Assembly (NCBI RefSeq): GCF_017377875.1
Contig: NZ_CP070975.1
Location: 2,418,001 to 2,482,000, forward strand
Source: Alcaligenes sp. SORT26
GTDB lineage: Bacteria > Pseudomonadota > Gammaproteobacteria > Burkholderiales > Burkholderiaceae_B
DNA: 64,000 nt
Direction: 5' to 3'
In this document: piece by piece, positions 35,091-46,972 of the stretch
How the letters are laid out: every line of letters starts with the position of its first letter
Numbering within the stretch: position 1 is the stretch's first letter
Program-made: the position numbers and the translations under genes
Notes under the pieces: generated by a model
What the model saw: only the letters and a program-made list of their open reading frames with translations
Database searches by the model: none
What the model was told of the DNA's origin: nothing

Positions 35091-36342
35091 GCATCGTTTT
35101 TACCGTCAAGAACACGATATACACATCCAGCAGCACCGAGCAGTGTTTGATGTAGTAAAAATCGTGTTCGATCTTGACGCGTGTCTCGTCCTCATTGGCC
35201 ACATACCCCTGACGGACTTGCGCCCACCCGGTAATACCAGGCTTCACAACGTGACGGTAGCTATAGAACGGGATCTTCTCGTCGAACTCCCGCACAAAAG
35301 AAGGCTGCTCCGGGCGAGGACCAATCAAGCTCATTTCGCCTCGCAGCACGTTATAGAACTGCGGCAGCTCATCAATACGCAACTTGCGAATGATTTTGCC
35401 CACTCGGGTAATTCGCGGGTCATCTTCCCCTGCAAACTGCTCGACCACGCAATCCTGGTCAAAGCGCATGCTGCGCAGCTTGTAAATAGTGAACTCACGG
35501 TTTCCCAAACCAATCCGTTGCTGGGAGTAAATGACCTTACCGGGGCTTTCAAGGCGAATCGCCAACATGGCCAACAAGCAAACCGGCAGCACAACCACGG
35601 AACTGAGAATGACCATGACATAGTCAAAAATCAGTTTCAAAATCTCGTAGCCTCGTGACGGCAGCAAAGAGCCAATCGTATTTTCCGACATGCGGTCAAT
35701 CTTGACCCGCCCCGTCAAAGACTCAAAAACCTGCCGAGAGTTATAGACCGCCACTCGGTCCAGCGCACAGCGTGTCAAAAACCGCTCCGCTTCAGGCTGT
35801 ACACAGGAAAAGTCCGCTACCACCCCATCATAGCGATACCCAGCAAGATCATAGTCTTTCAACAAACGACCATCCAGGCCCGGCAGATCCAGCAAGGTCT
35901 CTGCCTCTCCACCAGGAACAATCGCTAATTTCAGTATCCGATAACGATTGGTAAACAGGCTCTCCAACAAGAACCAGCCCAATGCCAGGAAGCTGCTACT
36001 TAGCAACAAGGCTCGCGACGCGTCGTAACGAAACACAAAACTGGTGGTGTAAATAAGGGCATAAGTTACGCCTACCGTGGGAATAATCAGCCAGGCACTA
36101 CGCGCTCCCGGATAGCCTTGCTGGCTTTTATCAATCAGCAGCTTGCAGGCTACAAATGCCACGACGACCAGAATCAGTGCGGTACGCTGCCCGTTATCCA
36201 GGTTCCACAAGCGCCCCCACCCCCACAACAGCAAAACAGGGACAAGCACCACCACGGCGAATCCAATCAACCACGAGCTTGGCCCGGATAATAGGAGTAT
36301 CTCGTGCAAACGCTTAAACCGCCTGATTTTAATTTGATTCAT
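35068..36342 (-). CDS. Polyprenyl glycosylphosphotransferase (initiating sugar-1-phosphate transferase, WcaJ/WbaP type)
   Basis: A 424-residue membrane enzyme that starts a repeat unit by moving a sugar-1-phosphate onto undecaprenyl phosphate. Four N-terminal TM segments (about 20-130), a CoA-binding-like middle domain, one re-entrant helix near 228-250 (KLIFDYVMVILSSVVVLPVCLLAML), then the bacterial sugar transferase domain: SPGKVIYSQQRIG, FTIYKLRSM, DDPRITRVGKIIRKLRIDELPQFYNVLRGEMSLIGPRPEQP with the catalytic Asp-Glu pair, and KPGITGWAQV. It stands alone on the minus strand between rightward genes. Sugar specificity (Glc, Gal or others) is not predictable. Confidence 0.9.
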   Translation of the reverse strand: MNQIKIRRFKRLHEILLLSGPSSWLIGFAVVVLVPVLLLWGWGRLWNLDNGQRTALILVVVAFVACKLLIDKSQQGYPGARSAWLIIPTVGVTYALIYTTSFVFRYDASRALLLSSSFLALGWFLLESLFTNRYRILKLAIVPGGEAETLLDLPGLDGRLLKDYDLAGYRYDGVVADFSCVQPEAERFLTRCALDRVAVYNSRQVFESLTGRVKIDRMSENTIGSLLPSRGYEILKLIFDYVMVILSSVVVLPVCLLAMLAIRLESPGKVIYSQQRIGLGNREFTIYKLRSMRFDQDCVVEQFAGEDDPRITRVGKIIRKLRIDELPQFYNVLRGEMSLIGPRPEQPSFVREFDEKIPFYSYRHVVKPGITGWAQVRQGYVANEDETRVKIEHDFYYIKHCSVLLDVYIVFLTVKTMLTGFGAR

Positions 36343-36517
36343 CGAAGCACTAATAACCTAAAATAGACCATTTACGCGCCAATTATACGTCGCTCCCGTC
36401 TGGGTCCAACCAGACCTTGGTAGATTTACTTGACGTGCTGAATATATAAACTCGCCTTGCTGGCGAAGCCTGTTGATCCGCTATTGTTTCCGCAAATTTT
36501 TGGCATCCCCCCCTCTT

Positions 36518-37783
36518 ATGTCCGAGCCCGTATCCAAGTCTCTTTTTTCATTTAATGCGGCTGCTCACCTGGGCGTAAGCCTGTTTTTCATCAGCCTGCT
36601 CTCTACCCGTAATGTTTATTCTGCAGGGGTGATTCTGCTTCTGCTCACGACCCTGTGCTGGTATCTGAACTCTTTGCGCTCTGGCCAGTCTTTGCAAAGC
36701 CAGAGCATCAGCCGCGGCCTGTACACGATACTGGCGCTGGTCTTTGCCAATGGGCTGCTGATTTGGTTTCTGCACCAGAACCCGAGCAATCAACTGGATC
36801 TGCTTAGCCGCTATCTATTACTGGCCCCCATTTTTTACATGCTCAGCTCCCTTCGTTTGCATAGCGGCGTGATCTGGGTGTGCTTTGCGCTGGCAAGCTT
36901 GTCTGCTCTCTGGATCATTCCCGCCCAGTATGGCGGCCCGCTGCATGATGGTCGGATCTATGGTTATACCGGAGCCATCCAGTTCGGCAATATTGCCCTA
37001 AGCCTGGCTTGCTTTTGTCTGGTGGCGCTCTTAAGCCAGCTTAGCCAGGCGCAGCGCTCTAGCCCTATTCTTCTTGTTTCACTCCTGGGCTGTCTGGCTG
37101 GCTTCTTGCTGTCATTACTCGCCGGTAGCCGTGGTGGCTGGATTGCTCTGCCTGCCGTATTCTTGATCCTTGCCTACGCCTACTTGCCCAAGCAGTATTT
37201 CCGACGCGGCATGATGATTCTTTCGCTGGCCGCCGCCCTAAGCGCCAGCATTCTCTGGCAAACCGAGACGATCCAATCACGCATCGCTCTGGCACAGCAC
37301 GATATTGAGCAATTTGAGGCTGGCAACTCCAACACCTCCATTGGAGCCAGGTTTGCGATCTGGCAAGCCAACTGGAAGCTGATTCAGGAACGCCCCCTGT
37401 CGGGCTGGTCCTATCAACAACACGAACAGGCCCTCACCGAACTGGTCAGAACCGGGCAAGCCGATGCCGTGGTCCTGAACCTGGCGAACTCGCATAACAA
37501 CTACATTGAAACTTGGGTAGACTTGGGGCTGGCAGGGCTGTTACTGCAGATACTGCTTCTGCTGTACTGCTTTTATGGCTTCATTCGACGTGTGCATGCT
37601 TCTGAGCCACATGTTCGCGCTTATGCCGCCTGTGGAAGCATCCTTATCGCCATCTACGCACTCGCAAACCTGACTCAAAACATGATGGAGCGCAACAATA
37701 CGCTCTTGTTCCTCCTGATCAGCATCGCCTTGTTCTGGAGCCAGATTTACCCCAATCAAGCCAAACTGCGGTCTGAGCCTTAG
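36518..37783 (+). CDS. O-antigen ligase/polymerase family membrane protein (Wzy_C)
   Basis: A 421-residue protein with about twelve membrane segments. ATG 36518 was chosen; the frame extends to a TTG at 36473 but neither start has a clear ribosome-binding site. The Wzy_C domain signatures are GSRGGWIALPAVFLIL near residue 205 and, after the large periplasmic loop (PLSGWSYQQHEQALTEL), ANSHNNYIETWVDLGLAGLL near residue 320 with the conserved histidine. WaaL ligases and Wzy polymerases share these motifs; ligase is slightly favoured by the R-G and H motifs. Followed 3 bp later by the flippase gene. Confidence 0.82.
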   Translation: MSEPVSKSLFSFNAAAHLGVSLFFISLLSTRNVYSAGVILLLLTTLCWYLNSLRSGQSLQSQSISRGLYTILALVFANGLLIWFLHQNPSNQLDLLSRYLLLAPIFYMLSSLRLHSGVIWVCFALASLSALWIIPAQYGGPLHDGRIYGYTGAIQFGNIALSLACFCLVALLSQLSQAQRSSPILLVSLLGCLAGFLLSLLAGSRGGWIALPAVFLILAYAYLPKQYFRRGMMILSLAAALSASILWQTETIQSRIALAQHDIEQFEAGNSNTSIGARFAIWQANWKLIQERPLSGWSYQQHEQALTELVRTGQADAVVLNLANSHNNYIETWVDLGLAGLLLQILLLLYCFYGFIRRVHASEPHVRAYAACGSILIAIYALANLTQNMMERNNTLLFLLISIALFWSQIYPNQAKLRSEP

Positions 37784-37786
37784 GCC

Positions 37787-39031
37787 ATGTCTGCCAAAAA
37801 ACTATTAGGTAATTCGTTCTGGAACCTGAGCTCCTATATGGTGCTCATGTTCGCCTTCTTGCCCTCTATGGGCATGATGGCGCGCATTTTGGGCCTGGAA
37901 CCTTTTGGTATTTACACCCTGCTCTTTGCCTTGATTGGCTATGCCAGCATGTTTGACTTGGGGATCAGCCGCGCCTTGATCCGAGCCATTGCCATGGCAG
38001 ACAAGCAAACTCAGCAAATCCAATCCATTCTAGGCACCGCTACCTTGCTGATCCTGCTCAGCAGCGGTGTCGCTGCAGCCCTGGTTTTCCTATGCAGCCC
38101 CTTGCTGGTGCAGTGGCTTAACATCAGCCCTGATCTGCGCACCGACAGCCTGTTTGCCTTTCGACTGATGGCACTCAGCTTGCCATTCCTGCTTTTGCAA
38201 GCAGTCTGGTTGTCCTATCTAGAGGGCTTATCCGACTTCAAGCAAGTCAATATTCAGCGCACCATCAGCGGCCTGCTACTTGCGATACTGCCTTTGCTGG
38301 CCATCCTGTATCAAGCCAGCCTGAGCTTTGCGGTATTGGGCCTGTTCGTCGGACGGCTGATTACCTGCGTATTAGCTTATTTCTGGGCTCTGCCCACCTC
38401 TCTTCGCAAAGGCTTGTGGCACTGGGACAAGCAACAAGCTCATGGTTTGCTACGCTTTGGTGGCTGGCTGACAGTCAGCAACGTGATCAGCCCTTTAATG
38501 GTGTACTTTGATCGCTTCCTGCTGTCCAACCTGAACGGCGCCACCACCGTCAGCTTTTATACCGCTCCCGCAGAAGCCATTACACGCTTGTTGAACATTC
38601 CAGGTGCCGTGGTCCGAGTGATTTTCCCTTTGATCAGCGCACAGAAGGATGCTCGCCAAGAAACTCGTCTGACGTATCTCTTGCTGTTGGGAGTCTGCGG
38701 GCTGATCAGCCTGGTGGGCATCGTTGGAGCAAAGTGGATTATCCTGCTTTGGCTGGGTGAAGCCTACGTTGAGCAATCGGTACCCCTGCTACAGATTTTG
38801 CTGGTGGGCTTCTTTTTCAATGCCATCGCCCAGATCCCTTACACAGTTATTCAAGCCAAGGGGCACGCTCACATTACTGCCTATGTGCACTTGGCCGAGA
38901 TCCTGCCATATATAGCTTTGCTCTATGTCTTGATTTCCCACTTTGGCTTGCTGGGCGCCGCAATTGCCTGGACCAGCCGGGTTATCGTAGACTGCCTTGC
39001 CCTTTTAATTCTGGCTAAGCGTTATCGCTAA
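37787..39031 (+). CDS. wzx: Wzx-type oligosaccharide flippase
   Basis: A 414-residue MOP-superfamily transporter with twelve or so membrane segments. Family features include [16 protein letters not shown] at the start, [38 protein letters not shown] near residue 35 (the conserved G-xx-L-G...-D-LG-R pattern), and [26 protein letters not shown] near residue 240. It would flip undecaprenyl-diphosphate-linked repeat units. Coupled to the upstream ligase/polymerase gene. Its presence alongside Wzm/Wzt means the locus has two export routes. Confidence 0.87.
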   Translation: MSAKKLLGNSFWNLSSYMVLMFAFLPSMGMMARILGLEPFGIYTLLFALIGYASMFDLGISRALIRAIAMADKQTQQIQSILGTATLLILLSSGVAAALVFLCSPLLVQWLNISPDLRTDSLFAFRLMALSLPFLLLQAVWLSYLEGLSDFKQVNIQRTISGLLLAILPLLAILYQASLSFAVLGLFVGRLITCVLAYFWALPTSLRKGLWHWDKQQAHGLLRFGGWLTVSNVISPLMVYFDRFLLSNLNGATTVSFYTAPAEAITRLLNIPGAVVRVIFPLISAQKDARQETRLTYLLLLGVCGLISLVGIVGAKWIILLWLGEAYVEQSVPLLQILLVGFFFNAIAQIPYTVIQAKGHAHITAYVHLAEILPYIALLYVLISHFGLLGAAIAWTSRVIVDCLALLILAKRYR

Positions 39032-39057
39032 GCCTTACGGAACGCTACTTTATCGTC

Positions 39058-40125
39058 ATGCATATTCTCGTTACCGGTGGCGCCGGCTTTATTGGCTCAG
39101 CATTGGTCCGGCACCTGATCCAGGCTACAGAGCACCATGTCCTTAATGTCGACAAGCTGACGTACGCAGGCAATCTGGAATCCCTGGCAGCCGTTCAGAA
39201 CGACCCGCGGTATCAATTCGCTCAGCATGACATTCAAGATGCTGCGGCTATCCAAACCCTGCTGCAGAAATTTCAGCCAGACGCCATCATGCATCTGGCC
39301 GCTGAGTCCCATGTTGATCGTTCTCTGGATGGCCCCGCCGCATTTATACAAACCAATATCGTTGGCACCAGCACCCTTTTGGAGTGCGCCCGCCACTATT
39401 GGAATGAACTGCCAGAACCGAAAAAATCGAGCTTCCGCTTTCACCACATCTCGACTGACGAGGTCTATGGCGATCTGCACAATACCGACGATCTGTTTGT
39501 AGAAACGACGCCCTACGCTCCCAGCTCGCCTTACTCCGCCAGCAAAGCCAGCTCGGACCATCTTGTCAGGGCCTGGCAACGTAGTTATGGCCTGCCTACC
39601 CTGATCAGTAACTGCTCCAATAACTACGGGCCATATCACTTCCCCGAGAAGCTGATTCCACACATGATCCTGAATGCACTTAAAGCACAGGCTCTGCCCG
39701 TCTACGGAGAAGGTAAACAGATCCGGGATTGGCTCTACGTGGAAGACCATGTCCGCGCTCTACTAACGGTGCTGGAAAAAGGCCAAGTAGGAGAAACCTA
39801 CAATATCGGTGGCCATAACGAGCAAGAAAATATTTATGTGGTGCAGCAGATCTGCGCCTTGCTTGAAGAGTTAGCCCCGGAAAAGCCCAAGGGCCTGCAA
39901 CACTACGCCGACTTGATCACCTTCGTCCAGGACCGACCTGGGCATGATCAACGCTACGCAATCGACGCCGGTAAAATCGAGCGGGAACTCGGCTGGAAAC
40001 CGCAGGAAACCTTTGAGACAGGTTTACGCAAAACCGTCCAATGGTATTTAGAAAATTCAGGCTGGTGGGAGCGCATCCTGAACGGCCGCTATCAGCTCCA
40101 TCGCTTAGGTCAGACAGAATCATGA
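39058..40125 (+). CDS. rmlB: dTDP-glucose 4,6-dehydratase
   Basis: A 355-residue extended short-chain dehydrogenase, second enzyme of dTDP-L-rhamnose synthesis. NAD-binding [13 protein letters not shown] at residue 7, [16 protein letters not shown] near residue 82, [11 protein letters not shown] near residue 130 with the catalytic Asp-Glu pair, and the [15 protein letters not shown] catalytic tyrosine-lysine motif near residue 160. Its stop overlaps the rmlA start as ATGA. Confidence 0.96.
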   Translation: MHILVTGGAGFIGSALVRHLIQATEHHVLNVDKLTYAGNLESLAAVQNDPRYQFAQHDIQDAAAIQTLLQKFQPDAIMHLAAESHVDRSLDGPAAFIQTNIVGTSTLLECARHYWNELPEPKKSSFRFHHISTDEVYGDLHNTDDLFVETTPYAPSSPYSASKASSDHLVRAWQRSYGLPTLISNCSNNYGPYHFPEKLIPHMILNALKAQALPVYGEGKQIRDWLYVEDHVRALLTVLEKGQVGETYNIGGHNEQENIYVVQQICALLEELAPEKPKGLQHYADLITFVQDRPGHDQRYAIDAGKIERELGWKPQETFETGLRKTVQWYLENSGWWERILNGRYQLHRLGQTES

Positions 40126-41012
40126 AAGGCATTATCCTCGCCGGTGGGTCCGGAACCCGCTTGCACCCCATTACCCTGGGTGTGTCCAAACAGCTATTGC
40201 CGATCTACGACAAACCCATGATCTACTACCCCTTGTCCGTGCTGATGTTGGCGGGCATACGGGAAATCCTGATCATCTCGACTCCCACCGACCTACCCAG
40301 CTTCCGTACCTTGCTGGGTGATGGCAGCAAATTCGGTATCCAGCTTAGCTACGCAGAGCAACCCTCACCCGACGGTCTGGCTCAAGCCTTTCTGATTGGT
40401 GCCGACTTTATTGGGTCTGATCGCGTCAGCCTGATCCTGGGGGACAATATTTTTTATGGCTATGGTTTCAGCCAGATGCTGAAAGAAGCGGCCCAGCGTG
40501 AGCAGGGCGCCACTATTTTTGGCTACCAAGTCAGCGATCCCGAGCGTTTTGGAGTGGTCGAGTTCGACGCACAGGGCAAAGCAATTTCGATTGAAGAGAA
40601 ACCCCTGCAACCCAAGTCGAACTTCGCGGTAACGGGTTTGTATTTTTACGATAACTCGGTTGTGGATATTGCACGGCAAGTACGCCCTTCTGCACGGGGC
40701 GAACTGGAAATCACGGACGTCAACAACGCCTACCTGCAACAGAACAGCCTGCATGTCAGCTTGTTAGGCCGAGGCTTTGCTTGGCTGGACACAGGTACGC
40801 ACGAAAGTCTGCAAGAGGCGGGAAGTTTTGTTCGTACTATCGAACATCGCCAAGGCTTGAAAATCGCTTGTCTGGAAGAGATCGGTTTCAGGCAAGGGTG
40901 GCTGAGTCGCTCAGACCTGGAACAACAAGCCCAAGCCCTGGCAAAAACCGAATATGGCCAATACTTGCATAAGCTGCTGCAAGATGAGCCTGACACGGGA
41001 AAAGCAGCTTAA
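40122..41012 (+). CDS. rmlA: Glucose-1-phosphate thymidylyltransferase
   Basis: A 296-residue nucleotidyltransferase forming dTDP-glucose from dTTP and glucose-1-phosphate. ATG 40122 was chosen: it overlaps the rmlB stop and gives the canonical [24 protein letters not shown]. Also seen: [51 protein letters not shown] and [13 protein letters not shown]. Full length. Its 3' end overlaps the convergent GT4 gene by 4 bp, which breaks the usual rmlBADC operon order. Confidence 0.96.
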   Translation: MKGIILAGGSGTRLHPITLGVSKQLLPIYDKPMIYYPLSVLMLAGIREILIISTPTDLPSFRTLLGDGSKFGIQLSYAEQPSPDGLAQAFLIGADFIGSDRVSLILGDNIFYGYGFSQMLKEAAQREQGATIFGYQVSDPERFGVVEFDAQGKAISIEEKPLQPKSNFAVTGLYFYDNSVVDIARQVRPSARGELEITDVNNAYLQQNSLHVSLLGRGFAWLDTGTHESLQEAGSFVRTIEHRQGLKIACLEEIGFRQGWLSRSDLEQQAQALAKTEYGQYLHKLLQDEPDTGKAA

Positions 41013-42121
41013 ACCCGTCGCAAGGCTCGGACCGTTTGCAAATACTGACCAGCATAATGCTGGTCAAAATAATTTGTGTACTGGTCCAGCCATACTTGAC
41101 GAGCACGAGCGGCTGCAGCCTGAATCTGCTGTATATCCAGCCCCTGCAACCACGTTGCAATCGCTTGCTGACCTTCCTCAACAGCCCAACCCGTCTGATG
41201 AGCACGAACTTTGTCTGCCGTTGGAATTCCCGCTGTGGTGAGCATGGCCCGACCCAGCATCAGATGCTCGTAGTACTTATTGGGTGCTGCAAATAAATGA
41301 TTGGGCACTCGTTTGTAATACATACCCACCACAATCTGACAGGATTGCATTATCTGTAGCCCTTGCACCGAGCTTTGAGCCCCGTAGTAATGAATATGGG
41401 AGTGTTGTTGGGCCGACTGCGTAAACAAGTCAGCCAAAGGACCATATCCAGCCACATGCAGCTCACAGGCAGGAAATTGCTCACAGGCAGCCAGCAAGTC
41501 TTCCAGACCTCGATTTTTGGCCTCCAGCACACCAAAATAAGCAATTTTGACAGGCTGTTGGTCCGACACCAGAACGTACTCCTGCACCTCTGATTTTTGA
41601 GGCACGTTCTCCAGCACCATGACGGAAGGCAGCAAACTGGGGCTAAGTCCGTGTTGCTCAAACCGGCAGGGATCAGCCAAAATTCCCGCATTTGCAGTCT
41701 TCAACAAATAGTTCTCCAACTTGTCGACCCACCTGCCCAACACCCCAGGAAAGTAACGCAACGAACTGTACTTGTCGTAGACATCAAAAATCCACGGCTT
41801 GCGACATAAAGCGGCATAGACCTTTACAGCCATAGCTGTATCCAGATCAATCGCATGGACCAGATCTACGTTACGGTTGTTCTTGAGCAACCAACGCAAT
41901 ACAAACAGGTTCCAGAAAAAGATACCAATCAGACTGCGCCACCCGGCACCTAAAGCTGCCGGACGTGAATAATAGGTATCGTTGCTGTTTTTTTGAGCCG
42001 GGACCGTACCACGCTCCCACCCCACAAAGTGATAGGGAATTTGGGCCTCATCCAAGACCTTCAAGTACTTGGCGAGTTTGCCATCCACGTGGCGCAAGTA
42101 TGAGCGAATAAAAACAACCAT
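41009..42121 (-). CDS. GT4-like glycosyltransferase lying inside the rml cluster
   Basis: A 370-residue GT-B enzyme. The N-terminal acceptor domain ([59 protein letters not shown]) and C-terminal donor domain ([60 protein letters not shown] with the E-x7-E-type site) are both present. It runs against the flanking rml genes and overlaps rmlA by 4 bp. It probably adds a sugar to the rhamnose-containing repeat unit. Donor unknown. Confidence 0.83.
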   Translation of the reverse strand: MVVFIRSYLRHVDGKLAKYLKVLDEAQIPYHFVGWERGTVPAQKNSNDTYYSRPAALGAGWRSLIGIFFWNLFVLRWLLKNNRNVDLVHAIDLDTAMAVKVYAALCRKPWIFDVYDKYSSLRYFPGVLGRWVDKLENYLLKTANAGILADPCRFEQHGLSPSLLPSVMVLENVPQKSEVQEYVLVSDQQPVKIAYFGVLEAKNRGLEDLLAACEQFPACELHVAGYGPLADLFTQSAQQHSHIHYYGAQSSVQGLQIMQSCQIVVGMYYKRVPNHLFAAPNKYYEHLMLGRAMLTTAGIPTADKVRAHQTGWAVEEGQQAIATWLQGLDIQQIQAAAARARQVWLDQYTNYFDQHYAGQYLQTVRALRRV

Positions 42122-42317
42122 CCTGGTGTCGTCCAGTGTTTCAGCAAGCTATCCACGATAGCTAAAAAAAACCTAAATAGATACAATTTCCATCAGTCGC
42201 GCATACCAGCCACCAGCGAATTACAATCCCATGCTGGCCTTAGAAACACTTGCTTTGCGCACCTTTGCCCGGCCCTGTATTGACGCGGCAACTCAAACAC
42301 CTCACCCCCACATCAAC

Positions 42318-42866
42318 ATGACCATTTATCCCACTCGCCTGGCAGGCGTTCTGATCATTGAACCCACTGTTTTTGGTGACGAGCGCGGGTTCTTCAAAGA
42401 AACCTATCACCAGCAACGCTATCAAGAGCAAGCGGGGATCAGTCTTCCCTTTGTACAAGACAACTTTTCACGGTCTGAAAAGGGTGTGTTACGGGGTCTG
42501 CATTTTCAGAAAACCCGGCCTCAAGGCAAGCTGGTTAGCGTCAGTCGGGGAGCAGTATACGATGTGGCCGTAGATATACAGCCCGACTCACCCACTTTTG
42601 GACAGTATGTCGGCGTTGAACTGAGCGAGTCCAATCATAAGCAGCTCTGGATCCCCCCAGGCTATGCCCACGGTTTTTGTGTCCTGTCGGACTTTGCCGA
42701 CTTCAGCTACAAATGCACCGACTTTTACTTCCCACAGGATGAAGGCGGATTGGCCTGGAATTGCCCTGAAGTCGCAATAGATTGGCCAATCCAGAACCCG
42801 CAGTTGTCCGAAAAGGACAAACACTACCCCGTCCTTAGCCAGCTCGGCACCCAAGGCCAGGCCTAA
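42318..42866 (+). CDS. rmlC: dTDP-4-dehydrorhamnose 3,5-epimerase
   Basis: A 182-residue cupin epimerase. ATG 42318 was chosen as it gives the family start MTIYPTRLAGVLIIEPTVFGDERGFFKETYH; the frame extends 87 bp further upstream without homology. Catalytic features: DNFSRSEKGVLRGLHFQ with the histidine near residue 63, SVSRGAVYDVAVDIQPDSPTFG and LWIPPGYAHGFCVLSDFADFSYKCTDFY. Four bases separate it from rmlD. Confidence 0.95.
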   Translation: MTIYPTRLAGVLIIEPTVFGDERGFFKETYHQQRYQEQAGISLPFVQDNFSRSEKGVLRGLHFQKTRPQGKLVSVSRGAVYDVAVDIQPDSPTFGQYVGVELSESNHKQLWIPPGYAHGFCVLSDFADFSYKCTDFYFPQDEGGLAWNCPEVAIDWPIQNPQLSEKDKHYPVLSQLGTQGQA

Positions 42867-42870
42867 ACTC

Positions 42871-43806
42871 ATGACACGTCCTGTCATCCTGATTACCGGG
42901 GCTCACGGTCAACTGGGTCAGTCCTTTGCAGACTTGGGTACGAACACCGATACAAGTGCCGAGCTTCTCATGCTTGGGCGTACTGAGCTGGACATTACTC
43001 AAGCCAACTCTATTGCGTTGACGTTGGAGCAGCGTCGTCCCGATATCGTCATCAATACCGCAGCCTACACCGCAGTCGACAAAGCGGAGTCCGAACCGGA
43101 TACAGCGCATCTGATTAACGGTATCGCTCCAGGTCTTCTGGGCGCTGCTTGTGCCGAGCGTGGTATAGGGCTGGTACATGTTTCTACAGACTACGTTTTT
43201 GATGGTCTGGCAGAGCAACCCTATGCCGAAGATGCCCCTACGTCTCCTGTCAGCATCTATGGGCAAAGCAAACTGGTGGGTGAACAAGCCGTCATGGCTG
43301 CCCTGCCCTCCGCCCTCATTTTGCGTACTAGCTGGGTGTTCAGTCAGTTTGGAAGCAACTTCCTGAAAACCATGCTTCGCCTTGGTCGAGAGCGCGCTGA
43401 GCTAAGCATTGTGGATGATCAAATTGGTGGCCCCAGCTATGCACCGCATATTGCCCAGGTGCTGTTGCAGTTGGCAGAAAGGCTATATGAATCAAAGCAA
43501 AGCCACAGCCACAGCCACAGCCAGCAGCAAACGCTTTCAGGCCTTTATCATTTTGCTGGGCAACCTACTATAAGTTGGTATGGATTCGCACAGGAAATCT
43601 TTGCCCAGGCGGTCAAGCTGGGAATGTTATCCAAAGCGCCAGCATTAATCCCTATCCCTACCAGCCAATATCCAACACCTGCTAAGCGACCCGGACAGTC
43701 AGGTCTGCGACAAGACAGGCTGGATACTCTACTGGGAAAGGAAAACATAAAAAGAGATTGGCGCAAAGGCATAGCAAACAGCCTTTTATCTCTTAAAGAG
43801 TCATAA
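42871..43806 (+). CDS. rmlD: dTDP-4-dehydrorhamnose reductase
   Basis: A 311-residue reductase for the last step of dTDP-L-rhamnose synthesis. NAD(P)-binding ITGAHGQLGQSF at the start, NTAAYTAVDKAESEPD near residue 65, STDYVFDG near residue 108, YGQSKLVGEQAV with the catalytic tyrosine-lysine, and LRTSWVFSQFGSNF. An unusual Ser/His/Gln-rich insert (QSHSHSHSQQQT) at about residue 211 comes from a hexanucleotide repeat in the DNA and lies in a surface loop before LSGLYHFAG. Confidence 0.95.
   Translation: MTRPVILITGAHGQLGQSFADLGTNTDTSAELLMLGRTELDITQANSIALTLEQRRPDIVINTAAYTAVDKAESEPDTAHLINGIAPGLLGAACAERGIGLVHVSTDYVFDGLAEQPYAEDAPTSPVSIYGQSKLVGEQAVMAALPSALILRTSWVFSQFGSNFLKTMLRLGRERAELSIVDDQIGGPSYAPHIAQVLLQLAERLYESKQSHSHSHSQQQTLSGLYHFAGQPTISWYGFAQEIFAQAVKLGMLSKAPALIPIPTSQYPTPAKRPGQSGLRQDRLDTLLGKENIKRDWRKGIANSLLSLKES
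43501..43522 (+). repeat. AGCCAC hexanucleotide repeat within rmlD
   Basis: AGCCAC occurs three times in tandem plus a partial fourth copy, encoding Ser-His repeats. Copy-number change would be in frame, so it would alter loop length without switching the gene off. Confidence 0.85.
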
Positions 43807-44014
43807 CAGGCGGTAGAAACACTGCCTGCAAGCCATCGCAAGCAGACACAAGCAAAGCCATCGCCGTGCAGCATTGGCTAGGCACAACAGCCATCCCCCC
43901 TAATCTCTATCCCTGCCTTGACGCCACCAAAGCAAGCGTTGCCGTCGCCACTGTGGGGTATTGCTGTCTATAAGCACCAGCCTCTTTCTATAGTCTCCGA
44001 TAAGCCCCAAACGC

Positions 44015-44045
44015 AAAAAAGCCACCCCTAAGGGTGGCTTTTTCA
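44015..44045. terminator. Bidirectional intrinsic terminator after atpC
   Basis: AAAAAAGCCACCC and GGGTGGCTTTTT form a strong stem with A-rich and T-rich flanks on opposite sides. It ends the leftward atp operon and could also stop rightward transcription from rmlD. The 200 bp between rmlD and this point show nothing else. Confidence 0.9.
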
Positions 44046-44066
44046 CGGATGCTACCGGGCCTGGGA

Positions 44067-44489
44067 TCAGTGCTTGCGCACGCTACGCAGGCGACGTGCT
44101 GCAGCAGCCTGGGCGGCCAGCATGGCCAGCTCGGCTTCCACAACAGCGATGTCGGCTTTGTCCTTGGTGTTGCGCAGGGCTTCTTCCGCATGTTTGCGGG
44201 CTTCAAGTGCCTTTGCTTCATCCAAGTCGTTAGCGCGAATCGCGGTATCCGACAATACAGTGACTTTCCCAGGCTGAACCTCGAGTATGCCGCCAGCGAC
44301 AAAGATATGCTCTTCGCTGCCATCAGCCATAACGATCTTCAGCGTGCCGGGACGAATCCGCGAGATCAGTGGGGTGTGGCCGGGCAAAATACCCAGTTCC
44401 CCAGCCTCGCCGGGCAGCGCCACGAACTTTGCTTCACCAGCAAAGATCGATTCTTCGGCACTGACCACGTCAACATGAAGCTTAGCCAT
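44067..44489 (-). CDS. atpC: ATP synthase F1 subunit epsilon
   Basis: A 140-residue epsilon subunit, part of the central stalk and an intrinsic inhibitor of the rotary enzyme. ATG 44489 was chosen for its AAGGA ribosome-binding site; the longer frame starts at TTG. The N-terminal beta-sandwich ([41 protein letters not shown]) and the C-terminal helical hairpin ([20 protein letters not shown]) are complete. Last gene of the atp operon. Confidence 0.97.
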   Translation of the reverse strand: MAKLHVDVVSAEESIFAGEAKFVALPGEAGELGILPGHTPLISRIRPGTLKIVMADGSEEHIFVAGGILEVQPGKVTVLSDTAIRANDLDEAKALEARKHAEEALRNTKDKADIAVVEAELAMLAAQAAAARRLRSVRKH

Positions 44490-44501
44490 GAGCAATCCTT
44501 A

Positions 44502-46876
<2,375 letters not shown>

Positions 46877-46931
46877 CACACTTTCCTGTAAGGGCATTAT
46901 CGGGAGCCAGACTAGGCTGTCGACTCCCGCT

Positions 46932-46972
46932 AATCATGGCGCCGGGGTTTCCGGCGCCTGCCAACAATGATT
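46932..46972 (-). other. Intercistronic hairpin between atpA and atpG
   Basis: GGCGCCGG (46938-46945) and CCGGCGCC (46951-46958) form a perfect 8-bp stem with a 5-nt loop, and AATCAT/ATGATT outside it extends the pairing with an 8-nt bulge. It follows the atpA stop directly. No T-run, so it is not an intrinsic terminator; it may act in mRNA stability or processing, or tune atpA/atpG stoichiometry. Confidence 0.6.

Noticed and set aside
43501-43522. Possible CRISPR or phase-variable frameshift repeat
   Set aside because: Hexamer repeat without spacers, and unit length is a multiple of three, so no on/off switching. No CRISPR array was seen anywhere in the window.
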